The notes under the pieces were generated by a model. That model was not told the origin of the DNA, made no database searches, and was given only the letters and a program-made list of their open reading frames with translations. A stretch of DNA of 64,000 bases from Circinella umbellata (lineage: Eukaryota; Mucoromycota; Mucoromycetes; Mucorales; Lichtheimiaceae). Shown one piece after another: positions 35,229-46,678 of this stretch. The position numbers and the translations under genes were made by a program. Every line of letters starts with the position of its first letter. Within the stretch, counting starts at the first letter, position 1. The DNA lies in the NCBI GenBank assembly GCA_025093555.1, contig JAIWNF010000018.1, positions 744,001 through 808,000 on the forward strand. The letters are read 5' to 3'.

Positions 35229-37597
35229 AGCCGTTTTTTTTCGTCATCTTGTTTGCTAATCTCCAACTTTTTTTATTATTTTTTATATGACAATCTCCAT
35301 GGTCAACAATCACTTTTTGTGATCTGTTGACCTAACAACCACCAAGGTCCAGCGGTTTGAAACTTCCAGGAGTAACGACTAACGGTTCGAAGATTTCAAA
35401 GTGCATAAAATACATACTGATATTTTTCATTGAGGTTTGTCCTTTTTCTTGTATTCTTTCTTTTTCCTGCATTTTTAAAAAGATCTTCATGTTGTAATTT
35501 GTAGATAAAATAATTTCTTTTTTTTCTCGTATATAGATCGATGTGAATAGTTATGCATATGTGAATATTCTCATGATAATCAATTTTAGGATGAAAGAGA
35601 GATAGTATAGAAACTTAGTATAATTATTTACTGAGATATATAGTTATAGAAATCATATGCAATACCTGTGTGATATTAGACAATTACAGCGCTATAAGTG
35701 TAAATATAATAGTGTAAATTCTTACGTACTCTTGAAATGAATAAAAATCATCAATCTAAAGATTGATTAACCGTTGATTTCATAATTCGTTTCTATTTAT
35801 CTCTCGATACTGTATATGAGATTGGTTTGTTTGCGTATTTTATTTATCTAGGTATGTAAGAGAGTATCTTAAAATTATTAGCTTACGTATTAGATATATT
35901 TATTTGTTGAATAGATGTTAAATGTAGTACGTAGTTGAATTTTATAATGATTGAAATAACTGTAAGTATAAAAAGCAATACACACATACAAAATATCTCT
36001 GTACTAGATTCGAGTACTATAAAACTATCATCGCTCAGCATTTATTATTTTGAAGTAAGCTGAACTATAAGTGAACAAATGCGACGTAATGTACGATAAT
36101 ATTATTGATGCTCTGCATAAAAATATATAAGCATATGTTGTAGCTAAAAAAATATATTTACGTATGAAGTTTAATATAAAAATATCCATACCTTTTAGAT
36201 GTGATATTGTTACTCATAGTACAGATGTTTATATAGTTTCCCTCTTACATACGAGCAAGACGAATCATATTACGTATCAAGGCGGTATATACTATCAAAA
36301 TAAGTTATAATCTACGAAGGCAAAACGTAAATTAACAAGACGATTAAAAACCGTATAAAGACCACATAACATACAATATATATAAAATAAAAACCATTGA
36401 TCGTCATAAATGAGAATAGACGTCAGATGGATAATGAGCTAACAGTGTTTAATGACCACATTTGATTTGCTCTACCACCACCAGGGGTAACATTCAGACG
36501 CTATGAGCATGAAAATCTCTGCATGTTGAGACAAGAGTCCAACTCTTATACTTAATTACTGGCGCACAAACAGGATCATAACGGTTAGAGATTTTAGAGA
36601 GTCGATTAGAAGGACCTGCATTGACTTATCATGTCACCGAAATATTATCATATATACAAGAATTACGAGATGGAGAAAATACTCGACAAACCATATCAGC
36701 AGCGGTGGGCGTAGTATAAAGAAATGATGTTACAGAAAGGAACCAATCTGTAATAATCAACGCCTAACTATTATTAAAATAAACTACTAACAAGATTTAT
36801 AAAAGAAAAAGAACACCTAACACGTATATTTTTAGAAAAAGAATTTTGTTATCATCAGAAACAGCAGGACTCCCTGTTAACTAGAGGATGAAAGACGATA
36901 GGCTCTTGATAGTGCTAACAAGAATACAATAAACTAGTGGTTTAGTACGTACTAAGTTGACTGTTATGGATTGACACATGAATATAATCTTCAACAATAC
37001 AGAGAACGATTTGATACGTAACATAACTTAAAGATTCAATGAAAGCGCATGTTCGTATCTTAAAAGATTGGTACAAACTGAATATGAAGCTGATATTAAA
37101 GACAAAAACCTACTGAATCTCAGTTCAAAACTAGATTATTACCCAAAATTTGAAAATATTGCATGTGTATGTGTGTTATGTCACTTTAAGATATATTACG
37201 GAAAGTAGCAAAATATTGAAATGCTGAATTAGAAACAATGCATCCCGAAATCTAATGATTAGATGTAAGAAATATACTCTATTAACTACTATATGGAAAA
37301 TGTAGGAAATCAAGACTACCAAGATGATTATGTAACAAACTTTTGAAAGGGTTGTTACAATAAACATGATCATTTGCCAGCCCTATTCGAGCTATTGGAT
37401 GTCAGACAATAATTATAATCAACAAAGAAATTACCCATCAAAAAACAATTACATACTGTCAACCACAGCAATAAAATTGTTGACAAAACTATAATGATAG
37501 TAATCGACACAGATATAATAATTATCAGAATCGACCAGGATTTCAACGAAATTAAAATAATCAGTAAATATAATTAAAAACGATTAGTTTATAATAA
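35229..37597. other. gene-free AT-rich DNA with degenerate coding-like traces
   Basis: No intact gene. TACGTA palindromes are frequent (for example 35723, 35884, 35928, 36159, 36272, 36946, 37015). Around 36560-36760 one frame gives RLEGPALTYHVTEILSYIQ and DGENTRQTISAAVG between stops. Near 37400-37460 there is an Asn/Gln-rich stretch. These could be remnants of a retroelement gag, but the match is by feel only. Confidence 0.4.
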
Positions 37598-37672
37598 CAG
37601 AAGAACCCAGTTAATTTCACACGCACCTATATCTCCCATTTTTGGTGTGCAAATAAAGAGGATATGAAAATA
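37598..37672 (+). repeat. solo end of the TA-flanked inverted-repeat element family
   Basis: Begins CAGAAGAACCCAGTTAATTT and continues into a segment about 75 bp long that matches the reverse complement of the right end of the element ending at 39524 (shared TATCTCCCAT, AATAAAGAGGAT). It is a diverged further copy or the far end of a larger composite. Confidence 0.5.
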
Positions 37673-38410
37673 ATCAGGATAAAATATAATTAATTACTTT
37701 TAAAGGCAGATTAATAATAAAAGAAATACTGGATGTGGTGAACAACCATAATAATATGTGTGTTCCGTCCGTTCATGATTAATCGGTCAAACATCATTCC
37801 GTCAAGGATAAAAGATATAACCAATTAAACACTACTATTTACTTTGATTCGTTCTTACTATTAATCTGGATAAAAAAGGAACATCAAAAAAAAGAATGAG
37901 ATTAGTAACAACTGTCATAAACGGTTTCAGAGAATGGTATAGAATTAATATTCATAATAGAACAAATATAATAGGTCCTCTCATCCATTCATATAAAACA
38001 TAGTTTAGCCATAATCAGATAAAATAAGATACTTATTTTATTTCAGGAATAAACAAATTCTCAACTATATTTTACTTTAGTCCCATCTTTCCATTTTTTA
38101 CTACTCATATTTATCTCACTGAATACTGTATATACGTATATTGCACTTATATATAATGTTACTCATTTCTTATATCAGGCTGGATAAATTAGTATATATG
38201 TACGTCAACAGTAAAATACATTTGTTATGTCTTAGATACAATAAGCATATATTGGATTTTTCATATAAGCTATGCTTAATATTTTATATAGGGAAACATA
38301 TATACTATGAGATTCTTGCTATTATATATGGTGTATGATTTATAACTGTATATCAGATATGCTATGTTTTCCATTCCAAAAGATATATGTTAAGTTAGAT
38401 ACAATTTATA

Positions 38411-39524
38411 CAGAGAAACCCCGTTAATTTCATATCCGTTACCTTTCACATCCTCATTCGTTTTGGGTTGAAACCTTAACGGGAATAATATGTGCACTTA
38501 CGGAATTATATTATATACGTATGGATTTTATTGTATTAGTAGTCTTTATTCAAAAATTTATAGCTGCATTCAGATACGCATTTTCTAGTCTAAGAAATAT
38601 CTGTTGTCCAAACAACTTATTTTGAAGTTTGGCGCATAAAACATGCAGCTCAGGCTGATTTTACCATTCGAGCTCTTAATGGAGCTACGTAATACGTACT
38701 GCTTAACTTGTATTTATATTTCTTGAATGGACTTTTATAAACTGTTTGATATTTTAAAATTATTTTGTTACATAGCCACTGTTACAGGATCTTGCGTTAA
38801 TTTCCACCGAAGGGAGAAAAATTTTCCATATACGAAGAACTAGTTACCTAGCAACAAATAAATATAATCCCACAGATGAAAAAAGAAGGCTGGCCTTGAC
38901 TATGAAAAATTTATTCCCTTACTATGAAAAATTATTCTCCCGTATCTGGAAAATTTTCCTCCCTTCGGTGGAAATTAACGCAAGATCCTGTATTTGAGCA
39001 CAGAAAGGAGATAAAATGCAAAATCATATTGGTGAAGAAATGGAATAGAAGTGTGTATTTATCCTTTTCCTGAATAATGTTTGTTATTTTGTGAGATTAT
39101 AAAAGCCACATTGAGATAACATACGAGCAAGTTACCGGATGATAAAAGCTTTACAATACCACAAGAAGCTACAAATATAGAATACAAAAGAAGTTCACTA
39201 ATTATAAACGCATATCTTTTGTAATATTATGGAAACCACTAATACGCATATGTTTCTATGTAAGTCATAAAATGCATTTTTCAGTTGGTGTACATCTTTA
39301 CAATTTTATTTAGTCTTATGTATACGTACGTACGTATAAAGAAATAAATAACATTATACTGTAGATGATATGTATGTATGCATATGTGCAGTATCTCTTT
39401 AATATCAATGTCTGTCCCTAAAAGTAACTAATTATATCAAGTCTCGATAACCTTTCACATCCTCTTTATTTTCACACTGAAAATGGGAGATACGTATAAG
39501 TTTGAAATTAACGGGGTTCCTCTG
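38411..39524. mobile_element. non-autonomous TA-flanked TIR element (Tc1/mariner-pogo type)
   Basis: The left end CAGAGAAACCCCGTTAATTT starts at 38411. The right end is its inverted copy (reverse complement CAGAGGAACCCCGTTAATTT), ending at 39524. TA dinucleotides flank both sides (38409-38410, 39525-39526), as expected for Tc1/mariner/pogo insertions, and the ends begin CAG. No transposase remains inside. A second element is inserted within it at 38785-38990. Confidence 0.65.
38785..38990. mobile_element. 206-bp MITE nested in the larger TIR element
   Basis: The ends are inverted repeats of about 50 bp: CAGGATCTTGCGTTAATTTC with GAAGGGAG and AAAATTTTCC at left, and the mirrored copy ending CGCAAGATCCTG at right. 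TA flanks both sides (38783-38784, 38991-38992). There is no coding capacity. The long imperfect TIRs and TA sites mark a typical MITE. Confidence 0.7.
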
Positions 39525-39526
39525 TA

Positions 39527-42500
39527 GTTCTATACTTTTAACAACAGTATGTAACATGTTTAAATACTTTTGACTGATTAAATTATAACAGGTACGTAAT
39601 CTAGTTTTATATAAATCATACATAAAATCATGTTTACGTACGTAATTGAAAAATAATACATTTAAAGAGTATCATTATTAATAGACATCAGAAAATCTGC
39701 CTGCCATCATTTTTTTAATGGAGCGTCGTGGAGGACACCAAAGGCCTGACATAGTTACCCCCCTTCGTACGGTCCCAAAGGATTTGGTCCCTTTCAATGG
39801 CTCCAAAATTCTATAAGAAGCCAAAAAGAGAATGGCTACTTCATTGGGCACGATCATTGGACAGTGATTGTTCTATCATTGACACTTGAAATATGCGTTT
39901 ATCTTTTGATTCATTCAGTTGGACCTCCAATATACATTTGTCTTTTGATCCGATCAGTATAAAGCAATGATTACTTATTCATTGATACGTAAAAGATAAT
40001 AAAATTTGTGCTGGTTTGTTTACTCATGTGATCATTTAAATACGATTTAATCTCTATTTTTTAAAAAAGAAGAAATAGTACAACAATTACTATACTATCA
40101 AGTATTTGTAATAAAATCATATAATAAAAACTACTTTTCATTATCATCATTATTCTTTGACAAGAGCGCGAAGGAAAACTGCAAATCAACCATTATTTTA
40201 ACCTTTGATTGTCTTTCTCACCTTACATCAGCGAGCACCGAGTTAGTAGTGAAAATGTGATCATTTTTGGCAAAATAACGGAGCTGAAGCGAGCAGTATT
40301 GAATTCGGCATCAGTCGATGGTAAAACGTTGACTGATTACGTACCGATTTATTCTTACGATATGAGTGTTTGGCAATACAGTAAATGTCCTTTTTTGAAA
40401 AAAAAAATTAACTACGTAAAATAATTATAATACCAAATTATACCTTTAGTTTTCCAACAAAGTCGCGTAGTTTTTGCTGTTCGACTTCTTTTTTTCAATG
40501 TTAATTTCAGTCCTACATAGTATGATTTGACTATCTTTATTTGTTGATGAAGAACCAAATGGAAAAAAAGAACACTCATTATTCGGTTGAAAATATGCTT
40601 ATTAACTAGACGTTACATTGTTATCTAAAAATACTATAGATACATGATTAATGACAATATCGATCAACTCTTCTTTATTATTCATAAAGAGAACATCGCC
40701 TGTATCATTTTTTGTAGTAGCTGTGCCATATTCCTGCCGAACTTGTAGATATTATATAGTTTACTGTTTTTCTGTCTCTGGTTATATGTATTCCAAAGAA
40801 CACATCTTCTTTCTCATCTGAGTGAAACTAGCGTTTCTGGTTTTTGGACTCATAGCTATTAGCCATCATGATAAAAAAAAATCACAAGAAGCTCCAACAG
40901 AAACAAAAGGATTCATAGAAAAGCCCAAATTATTTTTTGTTTTGTAATCATTCTACTTCCAAATGCTGCATATTTGTTATTACCGTAAGTCTGAAAGGAA
41001 GATAATAAAAATGAATTTACGCCCATAACATCTGTATTTTGTTACTACGTATCAAGGAGTGTATTACTATTTCATAGTAACACACGCTTTCTTTTGGATG
41101 ATTACTTTGTTTTATTTAGGAGGTCCGGCATCAGGAGATAGATTTGGGTTGCTATGGACACCATATCCATCCACTTTTTTGTTCTCGCTTTACGTTGAAA
41201 AATTGATTATAAAAATTATAGCTGAGTAATTTTTAAGTAGAAGAGAGTGCTTTTTTTTGTTTTCATTGACATCTATAAGTAAATATGATTTTTTGTCACA
41301 TTGTCATATCACATAGGCGTCCATCATCTTTGGGTATCAATAAACAAAACAAAAGAAAGGTACTCTCTTGTATTTTTTTTTCATGGTAAATTTTTCAAAG
41401 TCAACCAAGAACAAGTGGATGCAGAGCATATGTATGTATACCACATTTTCCAAGGAAAAACTACGTAATAAGCAGATTTTCTCTCGAATTTACTTGCCAT
41501 CCACGTTATATTTACTGATAGTTTTTTATCGTGGACTTTTTATTTGCAGATATTCTTGTACAAGGTATACTATTCATATATTGTATTTGTTAATTTTTCC
41601 ATCACTCAATCGTCTATGATATTCAAGAGATGTCTTTTCTCTCCCTTCAATGATCAAATATTATTATTATTCTTTAGAAGAAGTCTTTCATTAAATTAAA
41701 TAATAGCTGTTCTGCTTTTATTTAAGATGTTCAAAACACTAATCTTAGGCCTTTTTAACGTTTTGTGTATGTAAAAAAGAATGCGTTTACTATCAAAACA
41801 AATATTATAATAATTGATTCACTTTTAGTCAAAGAAAGATGTCAATTACAATCGATGCCAGTTTAAGGATGCGAAATGCAAAAATGGCGATGACTTGTAT
41901 CCCATGCAGGGCAAGTATGACAGGTGACGCCCCTGCTTGACATCATCAAATGGAACTGCACGTCTTAAATGGTTTGGGGAGCCAAACTCCGGTGGGCAGA
42001 TTTTTGTGATGGATATGTACAGTACTGTAGATAACTAATAAGTATATTCGTCGGAATGTTCTTCTACAATGATGCTGAATTATTTATCTAAATTAATATA
42101 AAATCAGGTTCCAGGGATTGGTAAATTTCCTTTTCTGGAAAACCCTTTCAAAGTTGTACAAACCTTTTGCATGAATACGTGGCCGCTTCAATGTGTTAAA
42201 ATTTAGAGCACTCTAATTCTAACAAAAAAGGACGAATAAAATTAAAAAATGGCTGCATATCTTCTTATTTATATAAAGAGATAGAATAACTATTGATATG
42301 TAATATTTGATATTGAATATTTAAGTCGAAAAAGTATATCTTGTTTTTTATCACAACCGGTCAATAGATGCAGTGTTTGATTATTAGTCCAAAAACATGG
42401 TTATACGTACGTACGTATTACGCATAATTTATTTTTATTCAATTTGATTTTTCCATACCTTAGAAGGATTCATTTGTTTACTTTAGTGTACTGTATATTT

Positions 42501-42872
42501 TCCTTCAATCTTCTTTCATCTATTTCTCAAAAAAAACTTTTATTTTTGTGAACTTTTTATTGTACATACTGTAGAAAAGTAAAAATAGAGAAAATTTTAC
42601 CTTATTACCATGGCAATGATATTAAGATCGGAATTCCGCACTCAAAAAGGCCCCAAGCATTTTTCAAAATTTGCGAGCATACATCAAGTAATTTTTTTTA
42701 CGTAATGCGTACACACGGTTTCAATTTATTCAAATATGTTTCCTTATCATCAATAGAAAAATTTTAAACAAACATCATTGATACGTAATGTCAAATAATA
42801 TATTTTTATGAATCAAAAATTCAATAATGGTATAAAACACCTATATAATAAAAATAATAAAAAATATAATTA
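39527..42872. other. AT-rich DNA with orphan coding-like fragments
   Basis: Mostly non-coding and TACGTA-rich. Three short stretches look protein-like: 39728-39810 (MERRGGHQRPDIVTPLRTVP), 40231-40380 (listed separately) and about 41829-41936 (NYNRCQFKDAKCKNGDDLYP, ended by TGA). They are probably relics of genes or transposons. Confidence 0.4.
40231..40380 (+). pseudogene. orphan exon of an unknown protein
   Basis: An open segment between a plausible acceptor (CATCAG) and donor (GTAAAT) reads ENVIIFGKITELKRAVLNS and VDGKTLTDYVPIYSYDMSV. It has protein-like composition and a higher GC content than its surroundings, but no partner exons were found. Family unknown; possibly from a transposon-borne gene. 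Confidence 0.35.
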
Positions 42873-43030
42873 CAGAGGGTCCCCGTTAATTTCATATCCA
42901 TTAATTTTCACACCTCATTAACTTCACTAAAAATCAAAGAATGGTAAAAATAACATAAGAGACTTTTCACATCCCCGTTTATTTCATTTTCATAGCAGCT
43001 AGTGGCATTGAATCCTTAACGGATATAATA
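42873..43030 (+). repeat. single decayed TIR-element end
   Basis: CAGAGGGTCCCCGTTAATTT at 42873, preceded by TA, is a third good copy of the end seen at 38411. Internal similarity (TTCACA..CC, ATCCTTAACGGATATAATA) runs to about 43030. No matching opposite end was found, so it is truncated. Confidence 0.5.
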
Positions 43031-44050
43031 AAAAAATATTTCCGCATGTGATGAATATAAGAATTATTATACAGGATAGGATGATTTCCTGTTACACCTC
43101 TGCATAATTATTCATAAAAGTCTATACAATATTTATTTGCTTCTTATTTCACTTTAAATCTTTGGATATCGTACTAATGTTATGTGCTTTTATAAATAAA
43201 CCGAACTCATTTTTATTCTGTACGTATTGCCATTGATCAATTTGTTATGATTTACGCGTGAAGTCTTTTCTTTCCAGCCAGTACGTATACAGTGATTAGC
43301 CTTCATTACATCTGTACTCAATATATGTGAGGATTTGTGCCGGTTTAGCGAATTGAAACGCAGCTGGTGCTCATATGTAAAATATACTGGAAGAATAACT
43401 ATCAGATAAAAAAAATGATAATCCATATAATGTAGTTAGCTGCTTAATATACGTAGCTTTGCTACTATGAGCTAATTTATCAGTGATAAAAATGATAATA
43501 GTGTATTTATCAAATAGTGATAATGAACCAGAGATTGGATTAATAATGAATTCACAATAAAGTGTGTGTTAATACAGACCATGGTGGTTAGCAGTTGAAT
43601 AGATGAGTAAAAATAAATTGTAAGTATCAACAACATAATTACATATTATACGGTAATAAACAAGTGCATCACAAAGTTAAAAAGAAGTACACACGTAGAT
43701 GAGGAATAAGAAAAAAACATTCGTGTGAAGTTGGGAAAAAAGAGACACCGTTATCAACAAAATGTCATGAAGCTTTCTTTTGACGACAAGAATAATTTGT
43801 GTATTTTTAACTGCTACGTACGTATGAAAACAACGGGAAGAGCTGAGATGACGTTAAAATAAGGCTGCATTACTGATTTTACCAATAAAAAGACTAATAT
43901 TATATTATGATATGTTATATAAAAGAAAATAAACCAATTATAAACCAGGTAAATATTTAGAAAAGCTCACCGGATACCGGTTGAGCGAATCACTGGTATT
44001 TTATCAAGTATATAAAAAGGATTTGAGAGATACTACCGGTTTAACAAATA
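43031..44050. other. AT-rich gap with no gene seen
   Basis: Non-coding, with TACGTA palindromes at 43221, 43282, 43450, 43815 and 43819. No supportable gene or repeat boundary. Confidence 0.5.
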
Positions 44051-44354
44051 ATCACTATATCTTGCGCCACATACGATGGGTCAAAAATGTATGACATATA
44101 CATCGAACCTGTTGAAGGAATTGCTTCGGTACTGGACAAACTAACTCGTAAGATATCCCATAAGGTCGATCAAATAAGCACATTGACAATAGTCGCATAT
44201 CCTCTTACTGAAAGTGAACGTTGTGAGTAAGTGCCACATGCCATTTTAACTTTATGTAGTAATTGATCAAAGAATGTATCTTATTGGTGCAGTGTATGAT
44301 AGAGCGGATATCCCAGATATACCATTGCTTGAGGTGATTTTGATCAAATCATAA
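44051..44354 (+). pseudogene. 3' fragment of an unknown spliced gene
   Basis: Two coding-like pieces, about 44051-44222 and 44293-44354, join through a GTGAGT donor and a GCAG acceptor. The first reads ATYDGSKMYDIYIEPVEGIA, KLTRKISHKVDQISTLTIVA and YPLTESER; the second reads YDRADIPDIPLLEVILIKS and a TAA stop. Composition is protein-like and both joins keep frame. I do not recognise the family, and no upstream exon was found. It abuts the 3' end of the LINE remnant. Confidence 0.4.
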
Positions 44355-44367
44355 GTGAACATCATGA

Positions 44368-46612
44368 TTACATAACAAGACGAGAGCGAATAACAGAATT
44401 TGGACGACCAGAAGGCGATAGTGCTTGTGTTTTAATCTTGTTTATTTTAGCATTAGATGCTTTGGAATAAGTGTCAAGATGGTGCATAATATATTGTAAA
44501 TCATCTTGGTTGTGAATAAAAACAAAACAATCATCGGCGTATACTAAAACGTTTATTTTTGTCGTTCGCTGTGGTGTGGTAGCGTATGATGCTTCAGAGA
44601 GTTGAGGTAATTGATAACCATAGATATGTTGATCATTAATAATATGCTGTAACAATGGTCCCAAAGCCAAGTGAAATAAAGTTGGTGAAAGCGGATCACC
44701 TTGCCGTACTCCTCTTTGTTCTTGAAAAGGTGTTGATAATGATCCATTGATATTAATGCACATGCTAGTACTGAAAAACCACTTTTTAGTGCATTGGCAT
44801 GCTGATTCCAGGAATCCACAGCGTGATAAACATCTGTCAAGGTACATTGGATAAATTCTATCATAAGCTTTTTCCAAAACCAGTGCCAAACCAATATTCC
44901 AAAATCACAACGTAGAGCATGCATAATCCATAGCTAATTTGACAGCAAGGCCATTGTCAGCAATATAACGCCCATGGATGAAACCGGTTTGATACGTATT
45001 GATTTATTAAGTCTTGACTGGCGGTAACTATTCTCGAGTTTGATAATCGAGTGAAAATCTTGGAGTCCATGTTGAGGAGACATAGTAGTGGCTGGTAATT
45101 CTTTAATAACGTCAAATTGTCCTTCTTGGGAAGCAACCACAGATAAGATTCAGAACATGTCTTGGAAAAGACTGCCTTTGTAAGAGCGTCACTATATACT
45201 CGTTTTACCAAATCCTGATAAATGGAGTGTTTGATCATAAGAGACAAGATTGTATAAGATAGTCCATCCAGTTGCAAACTGCTTTGTTTAGGAGTCCTAC
45301 TGTATTTGACGCGAATATAAATTCTTCCGATTTGAATTCTTCTACCAGTAAATCTTAATCCACTTCAGAAAGCTTTATATGTCTCAGAAGATGATTTAAT
45401 AAATCAGAAACCGCATTATACAGATAGGTCAATGAACCATCCACGTGTCCAAAAATAGGGTCTTGTAATTCGTCTATACATCGTCGAACATGGCGATGTT
45501 GGGCGGTGTTTTTTAAGTATCCAGGAGACGTCTCACTATTTTTTCGCCATCCCACTAATGCTTTTAGAGCCATTATTTTAACTTGCTGCTAATTCGCTAC
45601 AAACTGCTGCAAGTCGAGCTGGTCGTTGGTGTCGTATGGCACACATTAATCCTTCATCTCAGACAAGTCAAATATAAACTAACATATAAAAGCTCTAAAC
45701 CAATCTCACATCGGTTGCTTTCTAAATACACAAATAATAATTCTGCCACAATGACACTTTATACAAATATACAAATATAATAATCAAACATAACTATTTA
45801 TTCATGATCATATAATATACCATTCATCATAACATAACATAACATCATCCACAAATACAAGAAAAAATACACATCTAAAGCATATATATATATATATATA
45901 TATAAATAATGATCTTCCTGATATCTTTTTAACTTTTTATCATCATATTATTTTTCATATAATAAACAGCTGAAAAATTTTCACAAGACTTATTTCCTGT
46001 TATCGTTTTTATTCTTACCTTATTTTCTAGTTAAATTTATATTCATAAATATCTCAGTTGGCCTATGTCTTTCAAATGTCGCATTATTTTATTTCGCATC
46101 CAGTGGAGATGTTTATCTTGACGTTGTCGTCTTGCTGCTCCAAAACGGCTGTATTTGCGAGCTGTATTCAATGCTATTAATCCTAGGAAATGCATTCGAC
46201 AGTGATTTTGTTAATTGTTGTCTAAAGTTCTTGGTGGTGGTGGTGATGATAGGATTAGCTCTCCATATGTCATGACCTTTTTTTTTGATAGTAATATATC
46301 GAAATGACGCTGTTTTTTAACAGTGATCTGTCCAGTTGGATCGATGTAAAGAATTGTTTTTGAATTGCAACATAATGTGAGCAAAGAAGATGATGAAATA
46401 AAATCAATAGAGGAAGAACCTATTGGACATGAAATGTAGGTGTCATGGGAGAAAGATCCTCAGACAACATCAAGTTATTGAAATGATTGTCTAAAAATGC
46501 CCTCCAAAGTTTTGGTGCTGAGCGATAAGAGAAATCATTGTGAGAGTAAGAGAAGTTGAAATCACCCATAATAAAAGTTGGACCGAGAAAAGGTGCCAAA
46601 GTTGGATGCTGG
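44368..46612 (-). pseudogene. degenerate non-LTR (LINE) retrotransposon: APE endonuclease and reverse transcriptase
   Basis: The 5' part (46420-46612) reads FLGPTFIMGDFNFSYSHNDF, the metal-binding GDFN motif of APE-type LINE endonucleases, then frameshifts. Reverse-transcriptase blocks lie in several frames: LPKKDNLTLLKNYQPLLCLL and LINQY (about 44957-45277), then EKAYDRIYP, QRGVRQGDPLSPTLF and VLVYADDCFVFI (44368-44889), with the catalytic Asp pair in YADD. Stops and frame changes show it is dead. The 5' end is cut at the AT-rich Harbinger-like element that starts near 46613, suggesting that element inserted into the LINE or replaced its 5' part. Confidence 0.85.
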
Positions 46613-46678
46613 CTAATTAATCAAAAATAAAAAATAAAAGTTTTATTCATAAAATGATTATTTATTTATAAATACATA

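Noticed and set aside
36480..37560. Possible retrotransposon gag remnant
   Set aside because: Only two short protein-like stretches between many stops; no zinc knuckle, protease or reverse transcriptase follows.
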